This document shows, in pieces, positions 28,101-34,809 of a stretch of 64,000 nucleotides of DNA. Below the pieces are notes generated by a model. It had not been told where the DNA came from. It made no database searches and saw nothing but the letters and a program-made list of their open reading frames with translations. This DNA comes from Chitinophagaceae bacterium (GTDB lineage: Bacteria > Bacteroidota > Bacteroidia > Chitinophagales > Chitinophagaceae), in NCBI GenBank assembly GCA_017307735.1, contig JAFKGR010000006.1:162360-226359 (forward strand). The letters run 5' to 3'. Numbering within the stretch: position 1 is the first letter of the stretch; every line of letters starts with the position of its first letter. The translations under genes were made by a program, and so were the position numbers.

Positions 28101-30529
28101 TCATAATCCGATTGCCAGGAATCTTCTTTCAAAAGTTCATATCCCGTCTTCAGATAAACCAAAGCTGCATCATAAGCGGAAGATTGTTTGGCTTTTGTTC
28201 CCGCCTTTAAATTCAATATGACCAGGTGATTTCGTTCTGCAGGATTTTCTATCAAAAGCCTTCCTTCATTCAAATGACCGGTCACTTCAAAAATTACCTC
28301 ATCCAGTTTTTCTTCACTTGTATGATTCAGGATTAAGCGGCCAATCGATAGATGAAGCGCTTGTCTTTTGTCGGCAGCAATCGTTGAGTAAGCAGCCTGC
28401 TGCACCCTGTCATGCTGAAAACGGTAAGTAGGATTCAATTCATTCGATGCATCCGCTTCACCTGTTGGATTCCCATTTTGATTGAATGCACCCAAACCAA
28501 AAAACTTGTAATTCTCATTCAGCGGAATTACAATATTTGCACGCAGGGCTTCCTCCAGGTTTCTGGCTGTTTGCTCCATGGTGCTTTCATATATGATCGA
28601 TAATGTTTTCAGGTCAAACGTAGCGCCGATACATGCAGCCAATTGAAGAACCTGTTGTGTGGGTTTCTGAAGACGCGACTGACTGGCTATCAGAAAATCG
28701 ACAACATTGTCGCTGTTTTTGGTTTTGCGAACCTCATCAATATCCCAATTCCATTTTCCTTTTTCATGATTAAATCTGATGGCGCCCCGCTCATTCAGGT
28801 CTTTTAATAATTCAATCGTAAAAAAAGGATTGCCTGCTGTTTTTTCAAATAGCACCTGGCTCAATGGCCTTGCTGCCAGTTCATCACAATGCAGGGCATC
28901 GGTGGCAATCTGGTTTACTGCGTCCAGACTCAAAGGTTCAAGCTCTAAGTTTTCGATGAGCCTTTCCTTTTGAATTTCTCCCAGAATTAAATTCAGGGGA
29001 TGTGAAGCATCCACAGCATTGTTGCGATAAGCGCCAATAAGAAAAAAATAACCTAATTGTTGTGAGGTCACCAGGTGCTGGATCAGGTTTAATGTAGGGA
29101 TATCGCTCCATTGCAGGTCATCCATAAATAATACAAGCGGGTGATCTTTTCTTGCAAAAACTTTTACAAAATTCTCAAGCAGGATGAAGAATCTTTTCTG
29201 CGCTTCCGCGGGAGGAAGTTCATTGACAGGAGCCTGTTTTCCGATAATCAATTCCAGTTCCGGTATCAGGTCAATCAGCAACTGTGCATTGGCGCCGAGT
29301 GCAGTGTTGATGACATCCTTCCATTTTTCAAGATTCTTTTCAGTTTCACCCAACAACTCATAAATAAGATTTCGGAAGGCACCGGCAAACGCGAAGTAAG
29401 CATTATTCTGTTTGAACTGTTCAAATTTACCATGGATCAGGTACCCTCTTTTTTTTGCAATGACCCTGCCCAACTCATACACCAGTACCGATTTACCCAC
29501 ACCGGAATAACCTGACACCAGGCAAAACTCCACCGAACCATTGGATGCATTATCAAAGTGTGATTCCAAACGATCCAATTCATGTTCGCGCCCATATAAT
29601 TTTTGTGGAATCTGAAAAGTGCGCGAAACATCGGCTTTTGCTATTTCAAATCCGATGCCGTGAAAACCCTTATTAATTCTGTCTCTGCATTCTTCCAGGT
29701 CTGTAGCAATACCATAACTGCTTTGGTAACGGTCTTCTGCATTTTTTGAAATGAGTTTTGCAACAATATCCGACAATGTATCCGGGATCATCCGGTTCAC
29801 TTTGTTGACAGGTGGTGCCTGCCTGCTGATGTGGCAATGAACCCATTCCAGAGGATCACTTGCCATATAAGGTAGCTGGCCTGTGAGCATCTGGTAAAAA
29901 GTGATGCCGAGCGAATAATAATCTGTCCGGTAATCGACATCTCGGTTCATGCGACCTGTTTGTTCGGGCGACATATAAGGCAATGAACCTTCTATACGCC
30001 TTGTCAGTGAAATATCCTGGCGTTCGCGGGAAAGCTCAGTGGACGTGCTGAAATCAATCAGCCGCAATGCACCGCCCGTTGGTTCAATGAGAATATTAGC
30101 CGGATTAATATCTTTATGGATAATACTTTTTTCGTGCAGGCTACCTAAAATTTTCACCAGTGGTATCGCAATAGAAAAAAATTGTTTTGGTGAAATATGA
30201 TTATTGTCACAGGAGGCCAGGAATTGCAATAATGTAATTCCGAATTTTTCCATTACAATTCCCCAATTGCCCGGGCCAAACGGAACAAATGAATGCACCC
30301 GGATGATCCCATCGAATTGAAGTTTTTGGAGAATCTGGTATTCACGTTTGATGTTAGCAATATCTTCCCTTCGGGGATACGGGGCAACCAGCGTTTTGAT
30401 GGCAACTTCGTCGTTGTCAACTTTCTTGGTCGCATGATAAATGATGTGCAGGTTTGAGACTGATATTTTTTCGATGATCAGGTAACCGGGAATAATTTCC
30501 GCAATTTCATTTTCGTGGTAAATATCCAC
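25121..30529 (-). CDS. Giant signalling protein: kinase-like domain, AAA ATPase, helical repeats, GAF, nucleotide cyclase
   Basis: An 1802-residue cytoplasmic protein without membrane helices. Domains: kinase-like, residues 1-~290 (K45 in EVAIK, HKDINPAN at 138-145, DFS at 159-161); AAA_16/NACHT-like ATPase, ~311-600 (Walker A GYSGVGKS at 340-347, Walker B LVLFMDD at 465-471); long helical-repeat region, ~650-1300; GAF, ~1340-1510; class III nucleotide cyclase, ~1547-1730 (VLFSDIREFT at 1550, SYAGDEIMALF, VLGDAVNLASRIE). The tail has a helical TPR-like end. Multidomain proteins of this kind occur in cyanobacteria and other bacteria, where they couple a kinase and ATPase to cyclic-nucleotide output. 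The kinase glycine loop is degenerate (ISVSNLHII) and DFG is DFS, so activity is uncertain. The start lies 3 bp after the stop of the upstream MBL-like gene. Confidence 0.9.
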   Translation of the reverse strand: MDIYHENEIAEIIPGYLIIEKISVSNLHIIYHATKKVDNDEVAIKTLVAPYPRREDIANIKREYQILQKLQFDGIIRVHSFVPFGPGNWGIVMEKFGITLLQFLASCDNNHISPKQFFSIAIPLVKILGSLHEKSIIHKDINPANILIEPTGGALRLIDFSTSTELSRERQDISLTRRIEGSLPYMSPEQTGRMNRDVDYRTDYYSLGITFYQMLTGQLPYMASDPLEWVHCHISRQAPPVNKVNRMIPDTLSDIVAKLISKNAEDRYQSSYGIATDLEECRDRINKGFHGIGFEIAKADVSRTFQIPQKLYGREHELDRLESHFDNASNGSVEFCLVSGYSGVGKSVLVYELGRVIAKKRGYLIHGKFEQFKQNNAYFAFAGAFRNLIYELLGETEKNLEKWKDVINTALGANAQLLIDLIPELELIIGKQAPVNELPPAEAQKRFFILLENFVKVFARKDHPLVLFMDDLQWSDIPTLNLIQHLVTSQQLGYFFLIGAYRNNAVDASHPLNLILGEIQKERLIENLELEPLSLDAVNQIATDALHCDELAARPLSQVLFEKTAGNPFFTIELLKDLNERGAIRFNHEKGKWNWDIDEVRKTKNSDNVVDFLIASQSRLQKPTQQVLQLAACIGATFDLKTLSIIYESTMEQTARNLEEALRANIVIPLNENYKFFGLGAFNQNGNPTGEADASNELNPTYRFQHDRVQQAAYSTIAADKRQALHLSIGRLILNHTSEEKLDEVIFEVTGHLNEGRLLIENPAERNHLVILNLKAGTKAKQSSAYDAALVYLKTGYELLKEDSWQSDYDLTWKLYEEIQHCTYLTGDWEGADQWSEAMLQHAKTPIEKALVLSARTRQYATIGKMRESILAACEGLSFLGFEFLQEPTSQNVDEEVALVEKNLNGRLIADLIYLPDMDDMKAKIASQLLMEIFAAAFLSASGVMFPYLVLKSVNLAIQYGNSPETAFSYAAYGMILCGYFNDTKLGYEYGKLGVSIIDKYDDVALKSRIIYVYTMFVHHWSNHWSTMTPWFRKGIETGYQSGDLLYLAYSAQDCIIWDPKLDLESASKEHRKMLKIVKECDYQDSYDSGTLFLQMQLNFQGLTESLYSMTDENFNEQACVDGMMRRHFMTGIANYHIYKAEIHFFYNDVKGALPHILEQERLISSVMSLPQLVRFYIVSFLVYATLLQEAAIESRRAMLNKMNQRLVIMTKWAGQCSENFSHLQFLMEAVLAGYHENIAVALSLFEQSIAGAKKNNFIRDEAMANEMAAKLLLRKGLPKAAEGYLQASHYLYYRWGASKKVEVMDKEYPFLSGLTTIRSGTPEENKSESTLHAATDSLDSKLLDMDSVFKASQTISGELVLEKLFKSTLQILLENAGAQRGFLFEDQEGQIAILAQNDESNREVNGMPSVQNVPDYPVSLINTAWRTNEAIVIDNASKINPFSSDPYIIRNKPLSVMCVPLPLHDHWRVAVYLENNVTHSAFSEERVNIIKLLSAQAAISLANARIYEDQERLLKAQQRFVPGQFLKNLGHNDISRVELGESVAMEMSVLFSDIREFTAMAESLSPHDVIELLNEYYSVLGEPITNLGGFIDSYAGDEIMALFPVPAQQSVEAGIMMCAALRKFNDVLVSRGRKPLRMGLGMNTGPMVLGTMGGQDRMQCTVLGDAVNLASRIEHLTRIYEAQFLIGENTYASLANPGAFSIRMVDYVAVKGKDKAIRLYEVLDAEEDSRRKKKEATREELSTGMYAYFNRNFSSAFTIFNELVKSDPLDTVPFIFAQRCSEYMGKTLPADWKGYEKLVRK

Positions 30530-30532
30530 ACA

Positions 30533-31249
30533 TCAGATATTGAAGTATTCATGATACGTTCGCAGAAAATCTTTTTGGGCATTGTTTATCATAGGGTATC
30601 CGTGCCCGCACAAAACATGTTCAAAAGAAATCTCTTTTAATCTTTCAAAATCGGCGGCTTCGGGCTTGCTTTCAAACATCCAGGCTGGACCGAGATTTGC
30701 AGGCCTGAAAAATTTCATTTGTTGCATTGTGGCTATGGTTCCTTCATCAAAAAACTGATCAGGTTCTACCCAGTTTTGCAAAGAATCACAGGCAATCATG
30801 ATTCCACCTTCACGGTCAAGGCGAATGATACATTCCGGTCTCTTCGTCGTTTCAAAAACAAAGAGCGATGCATTCCCGAAAGGCATTTCTCCGCCAACTA
30901 TTAATTCCTTATCTGTTTTTAAACCGTCTTTTATATTCATTCCAGGCAGCGCCCAGAAATCAGCACGGTAGCGGTCAATATAAAATGGATCATCCATGCC
31001 ATGCATATCACCGAGCCGCACAACGTTTACTACTTTTCCCAATCTATCAAGGGCTTCAAGGCCTTCATTATTTAGCCGGACAGAATTCAGAATGGTCAGT
31101 TTGCCATCCTCCCTCACTATGGTCATATTTCTGCTGAACTGCCACATGGAACCAAAAAATTCACCTTTCATCGTCCCGGGGACAAAGAAGACATCTTTGA
31201 ATACCTCCCTGATTTCACCATGAGGCATTGCTGCAGCGAAGTTTTGCAT
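30533..31249 (-). CDS. Metallo-beta-lactamase-fold-like protein lacking the usual metal motif
   Basis: The 238-residue protein resembles the MBL fold in outline: an N-terminal strand pair with KDVFFVPGTMKGEFFGSM, DGKLTILNSVRL, then VVRLGDMHGMDDPFYIDRY where HxHxDH would be expected, a mid-protein MIACDSLQNWVE in the GDxxF-like position, and a C-terminal FEHVLCGHGYPM. The canonical HxHxDH is absent, with only single histidines kept, so it is probably a degenerate MBL/DUF4336-type protein and may not be a classical hydrolase. The ATG at 31249 is preferred over 31288. Its stop lies 3 bp before the start of the giant kinase/cyclase gene, indicating co-transcription and probably joint function. 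Confidence 0.6.
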   Translation of the reverse strand: MQNFAAAMPHGEIREVFKDVFFVPGTMKGEFFGSMWQFSRNMTIVREDGKLTILNSVRLNNEGLEALDRLGKVVNVVRLGDMHGMDDPFYIDRYRADFWALPGMNIKDGLKTDKELIVGGEMPFGNASLFVFETTKRPECIIRLDREGGIMIACDSLQNWVEPDQFFDEGTIATMQQMKFFRPANLGPAWMFESKPEAADFERLKEISFEHVLCGHGYPMINNAQKDFLRTYHEYFNI

Positions 31250-31318
31250 AAAAATTTTTCCTAAATGTATCAAAAAATAATATATCAAATATTTTTTTAG
31301 TGTATCACTCTCACCCCC

Positions 31319-32113
31319 TCACTCTCTCGCATAATCAAACTTCCCCACATATTGATACTCCCTCGCAAATTCATTTAAATAGGCATTGATGTATTTTTTG
31401 GCACCCGGAGAAATTCTTCCCTGGATAATATCCCCGATAGTTTCATTGCCATTACTGGTGTCATGGCGTTTCACAAAGAAAAGGGTCATGTCTTTTCCAC
31501 CCAGCAGGCTGATAATGCCCTGGAGTTTTGACCGTGCTTTTTGCATATCAAATACATGTCCGCCCAGAGCGGTATATGCCGGGTGTGAAGCAAGAGAACT
31601 TTTATTGAAATGTGGCCAGGTACCCGGTGGCGGTTTAAATTCAGGATAAATTATCTCCGGCAAAAAAGGAAGGTTGCGCAATCTTTCAATGTAAGATTTA
31701 CTCAACTCCATTTCTTCAGCGCCTTTAAGAATGATATTGAGATAGCGTTTGGTTGGCAGGCAACTGTCATCAATGAATCCCGGAAGTCCAATATAAGTTT
31801 GTGCTTTTATTTTTCCATCGGCAGTTTCCACTTCCACTTCTGTCCTGTCATATCCCAGACCGTACGATTCAACCGCATCCAATGAAGCAAGGCTTTCATC
31901 GGGGCATGTATGCACCATGCCTTCAACAAAATCAGATTGATCGTTGGACAGTTCGATATTGGCAACGCCTCCTTCGTGCCGGAACCAGTGCTGCACATTA
32001 AACCGGAGCCTCCATCCATGAAGAACAGCGCGTTCGGATGAAACGGGCACAACGCCCTTTGCCTTCAATGAAATGAGGTTGATATTAGAGCCATATCCGA
32101 AATAGGAAAACAT
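31319..32113 (-). CDS. Gamma-glutamylcyclotransferase-like protein with C-terminal extension
   Basis: This 264-residue protein starts with the GGCT-fold motif MFSYFGYGSNINLISLK, whose YGSN loop binds the gamma-glutamyl group. RLRFNVQHWFRHEGGVANIE and VEGMVHTCPDESLASLDAVESYG follow; the E of DAVESYG fits the catalytic glutamate. Residues ~180-264 form an extra segment, with KPPPGTWPHFNKSSLAS and a helical tail, that I do not recognise. A glutathione or gamma-glutamyl-peptide role fits the gshB/ligase genes downstream on the same strand. The ATG at 32113 is preferred; the frame is open to 32149. Confidence 0.75.
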   Translation of the reverse strand: MFSYFGYGSNINLISLKAKGVVPVSSERAVLHGWRLRFNVQHWFRHEGGVANIELSNDQSDFVEGMVHTCPDESLASLDAVESYGLGYDRTEVEVETADGKIKAQTYIGLPGFIDDSCLPTKRYLNIILKGAEEMELSKSYIERLRNLPFLPEIIYPEFKPPPGTWPHFNKSSLASHPAYTALGGHVFDMQKARSKLQGIISLLGGKDMTLFFVKRHDTSNGNETIGDIIQGRISPGAKKYINAYLNEFAREYQYVGKFDYARE

Positions 32114-32131
32114 AATTTCTTCTCCATTTTG

Positions 32132-32139
32132 CAAAAATA
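32132..32139 (-). promoter_or_regulatory. Candidate -7 element for the glutathione/kinase block
   Basis: On the minus strand this reads TATTTTTG, an exact TAnnTTTG match, 18 bp before the ATG at 32113. Confidence 0.4.
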
Positions 32140-32160
32140 CCCGTAACATTCACGCTTAAA

Positions 32161-32314
32161 CCCGAATTTTGCAGTTGACTGCAAAACGACTAAGAAAGCC
32201 TAATGCTCAATTAAATCATTTTCGCAAAGGCTTTCTAAGTCGGGGTTACCGGGATGCTTCCCGCAACCCCTTACGCACTTTGCAGTAGCCTTTGAGGCTA
32301 CTGCAAAATCCCGG
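32161..32314. repeat. Compact chain of four hairpins with inverted outer ends
   Basis: Within about 150 bases there are TTTTGCAGT/ACTGCAAAA (32167-32186, 2-nt gap), GACTAAGAAAGCCT (32188-32201) paired 13/14 with 32228-32241, GGGGTT..GGG/CCC..AACCCC (32242-32270) and a perfect 12-bp hairpin TTTGCAGTAGCC/GGCTACTGCAAA (32279-32307). The outer ends CCCGAATTTTGCAGT and the complement of ACTGCAAAATCCCGG nearly match, so the unit has terminal inverted repeats. It lies upstream of the gene at 32113 and downstream of the zinc-ribbon gene. It could be a small nonautonomous element or a structured RNA. Confidence 0.6.
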
Positions 32315-32426
32315 TTAAAAAAGTACGCACGATAACCCCCTCGCAAATATCAGTGAGTAATCCGTAAATAAAAAAAGATGTCTCGTTTTTAATTCACGGA
32401 CATCTTTCTTCAAAAAAAATCTTATT

Positions 32427-33182
32427 CTATTTTATCTCAATAGAATTATTCAAATCTTCATCAACCAAAATGCGACCGCAGTTTTCGCAAACGATAATCT
32501 TTTTGTGCTGGCGGATTTCGCTTTGTACCTGTGGGGGAACAGCATTGAAACATCCTCCGCAACTGTCTCTTTCAACCGGAACAACGGCCAAACCATTTCT
32601 GTAGTTTTTTCTGATCCTGTCATAGCTGGTCAGCAACCTCGGTTCCACATCCTCACGGGCAGTAGTTTCTAATTTTTTATAATGTTTTTCATCTTTTTCA
32701 GTCTCTCCGATTATTTTTTCCAGTTCTCCTTTTTTGGTTTTCAGATTGACTTCTTTTGCAGCTACCGCAGCCTGAGCGGCTTCGAGGTGTTTTCCTTTTT
32801 CCTCCATTTCTTCCGTAGCATCTTTTATGTGCTTTTCAGAAAGCTTGATTTCCAAACCCTGCATTTCTATTTCCTTATTGACAGCATCAAACTCCCTGTT
32901 GTTTTTTACATTTTCAGCTTGCTTTTCATATTTCTTCTTCAATTCCTGGGAATCTTTAATGGATTTTTGTTTTTCCTCAATGAATTGCCTGATTCCGTTG
33001 ATTTCTTCTTCAATCCGGGTTTCGCGGGATTTCAGACCTGCAATTTCATCTTCGAGGTCGCTTACTTCCATCGGAAGTTCCCCTTTTAAAACTTCCACAT
33101 TGTCCAGTTTACTGTCGATGTGTTGTAATTTGATTAATGATTTCAGCTTTTCTTCAATGGAAAAATCTTTTACCTGGGCCAT
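32427..33182 (-). CDS. COG1579-type C4 zinc-ribbon protein with coiled coil
   Basis: This 251-residue protein is a long antiparallel coiled coil (residues ~10-185, heptads rich in Glu and Lys) capped by a zinc ribbon near the C-terminus: CGGCFNAVPPQVQSEIRQ then IIVCENCGRILVDEDL, giving the CxxC...CxxC pattern. The architecture matches the COG1579 family of predicted nucleic-acid-binding proteins, found beside Nif3 in many bacteria, as here (nif3 lies 47 bp upstream on the same strand). The molecular role is not established. Confidence 0.88.
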   Translation of the reverse strand: MAQVKDFSIEEKLKSLIKLQHIDSKLDNVEVLKGELPMEVSDLEDEIAGLKSRETRIEEEINGIRQFIEEKQKSIKDSQELKKKYEKQAENVKNNREFDAVNKEIEMQGLEIKLSEKHIKDATEEMEEKGKHLEAAQAAVAAKEVNLKTKKGELEKIIGETEKDEKHYKKLETTAREDVEPRLLTSYDRIRKNYRNGLAVVPVERDSCGGCFNAVPPQVQSEIRQHKKIIVCENCGRILVDEDLNNSIEIK

Positions 33183-33229
33183 ACTTTATTTTGTAAAAAT
33201 TTTAAAATTCAAAGGTTTTCAAACCCGAT

Positions 33230-34327
33230 TTAAATAAAATAAGAAACGGGATTCGTAGAATGACCCGTTTTTTGGACGGCAAAGTTAGGAAAATTCTTTT
33301 GTAAAATATCCGCTAAAAGTTCTATGGTAAACTGTTCTGTTTCAAAATGGCCCGCATCTATCAAAACAATATCGCCATCAGCATCAAAAAATTCGTGGTA
33401 TTTAACATCTGCTGTAATATAAACATCAGCTCCAACCGATTTTGCTTCAGGCAATAAAAAGAATCCTGAGCCGCCGCAAACAGCCACTTTTTTCACCGGC
33501 CTGTTCAAAAGCCGCGTATGCCTGATAACCTTTGCCTTCAGACGGTCCTTTGCCATTCCCAGGAAAGTTTTTTCATCAACCTCCTCTTCCATTTCCCCGA
33601 ATAATCCACTGCCAATTCCGGAAAAGGTATTTTCCAATGATTGAATATAATAAGCTACTTCTTCATAGGGATGTACGGATTTCAAATTCTTAATGAGTTC
33701 AGATTCTTTATAAACCGGGTAGATTACTTCCACTCTGACTTCTTCTTCCCAATGCCTCTCATTGATTTCCCCAACATAGGGATGAGCGCCAGGCATTGCT
33801 TTAAATGTACCCGACCCGGTCACATTGAAGCTGCATTCATTGTAATTTCCGATGCCTCCGGCCCCGGCAGCAAACAAAGCTTTTCTGACATCCTCTGCAT
33901 GGGCAACAGGAACAAATGTTACAAGTTTTCTTAACATATTCCCCTTAGGTGAAAGCGCCCTGCAATCCTTCAACCCAAAAAGTTTGGCCAGCATTGAATT
34001 CACTCCTTCCGCCAGATTATCCAGATTGGTGTGTATGGCATAAATAGCTATATCTTTTTTTATGGCTTTTATAACAGTTTGCTCCACATAATTTTTTCCT
34101 GTAATTTTTTTCAACCCCCGAAAAATAATGGGATGATGAGATACGATGAGATTGCATTTCTTCTCAATGGCTTCATCGACAATTTCAGGAATGGTATCAA
34201 GTGTTACCAAAATGCCGGTGCACTCCGAATCCTTATTTCCCACTATCAATCCGGCATTGTCGTAGGATTCCTGAAGTGCGGGATTGGCAACCCCGTCCAG
34301 AAATTGAGTAATATCCTGAATCTTCAT
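33230..34327 (-). CDS. Nif3-like dinuclear metal-centre protein (YqfO/GTP cyclohydrolase I type 2 family)
   Basis: The 365-residue Nif3 family member has the N-terminal metal half, MKIQDITQFLDGVANPALQESYDNAGLIVG, and SHHPIIFRGLKKITGKN whose histidines bind one metal. A YqfO-type central insert (residues ~125-230) contains VTFVPVAHAEDVRKALFAAGAGGIGNYNECSF. The C-terminal half carries VAVCGGSGFFLLPEAKSVGADVYITADVKYHEFFDA and LIDAGHFETEQFTIE, giving the remaining ligands. The family forms hexameric rings; the substrate is unclear. It is co-directional with the zinc-ribbon gene 47 bp away. Confidence 0.93.
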   Translation of the reverse strand: MKIQDITQFLDGVANPALQESYDNAGLIVGNKDSECTGILVTLDTIPEIVDEAIEKKCNLIVSHHPIIFRGLKKITGKNYVEQTVIKAIKKDIAIYAIHTNLDNLAEGVNSMLAKLFGLKDCRALSPKGNMLRKLVTFVPVAHAEDVRKALFAAGAGGIGNYNECSFNVTGSGTFKAMPGAHPYVGEINERHWEEEVRVEVIYPVYKESELIKNLKSVHPYEEVAYYIQSLENTFSGIGSGLFGEMEEEVDEKTFLGMAKDRLKAKVIRHTRLLNRPVKKVAVCGGSGFFLLPEAKSVGADVYITADVKYHEFFDADGDIVLIDAGHFETEQFTIELLADILQKNFPNFAVQKTGHSTNPVSYFI

Positions 34328-34336
34328 TTTAAAAAA

Positions 34337-34777
34337 TTATTGTCTCGTCATGGTCAATTGTATGTCGTCGGGCCCGCCCCAGGGTGTAAATTTAAGCACA
34401 GGCAACTGTTTGCTGGCAAACCGCCAGCTTCTTGTAAGAAAATTGAATTCTACAGGTGACGAAGGCAATACGACATTAAGTTTACTATAATCCTGATTGC
34501 TGCTCCAGGTACCTGAATAAGTTACGCCGGCCTTTGTTACTCTCAATACCCCGTTGTAAAAATCACTCCCTTTTTGCAATACAAAATTGTACCCGCTATA
34601 CTGAGCCGTCAGATCGGTTCCCTGGTTATTGGCATACGTAATCACAAAAGTCTGACCGAGCACATTGTCCTCAAAAAACTGTTCAAAAATGGTATTTGAC
34701 GTATCATTTTTATGACAACCAGTAACAAGAAAAAAAGTTGCCAGTAGCAGGATTGAACTTTGTCGTAATTTGGTCAT
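34337..34777 (-). CDS. Small lipoprotein of unknown function
   Basis: This 146-residue lipoprotein has the SPII signal MTKLRQSSILLLATFFLVTG followed by Cys. The mature part has an all-beta look with TNNQGTDLTAQYSGYNFVLQ-like strands and the end ARFASKQLPVLKF. The ATG at 34777 is chosen for the lipobox and because a TAGATTTG -7 motif lies 14 bp upstream of it. It is divergent from the large envelope protein gene at 34810, only 32 bp away. No family was recognised. Confidence 0.8.
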   Translation of the reverse strand: MTKLRQSSILLLATFFLVTGCHKNDTSNTIFEQFFEDNVLGQTFVITYANNQGTDLTAQYSGYNFVLQKGSDFYNGVLRVTKAGVTYSGTWSSNQDYSKLNVVLPSSPVEFNFLTRSWRFASKQLPVLKFTPWGGPDDIQLTMTRQ

Positions 34778-34791
34778 GCCGATTTTTGTTT

Positions 34792-34799
34792 CAAATCTA
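34792..34799 (-). promoter_or_regulatory. Candidate -7 element for the 34777 lipoprotein gene
   Basis: On the minus strand this reads TAGATTTG, matching TAnnTTTG. It lies in the 32-bp gap between divergent starts. Confidence 0.4.
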
Positions 34800-34809
34800 A
34801 AATTTTTTA

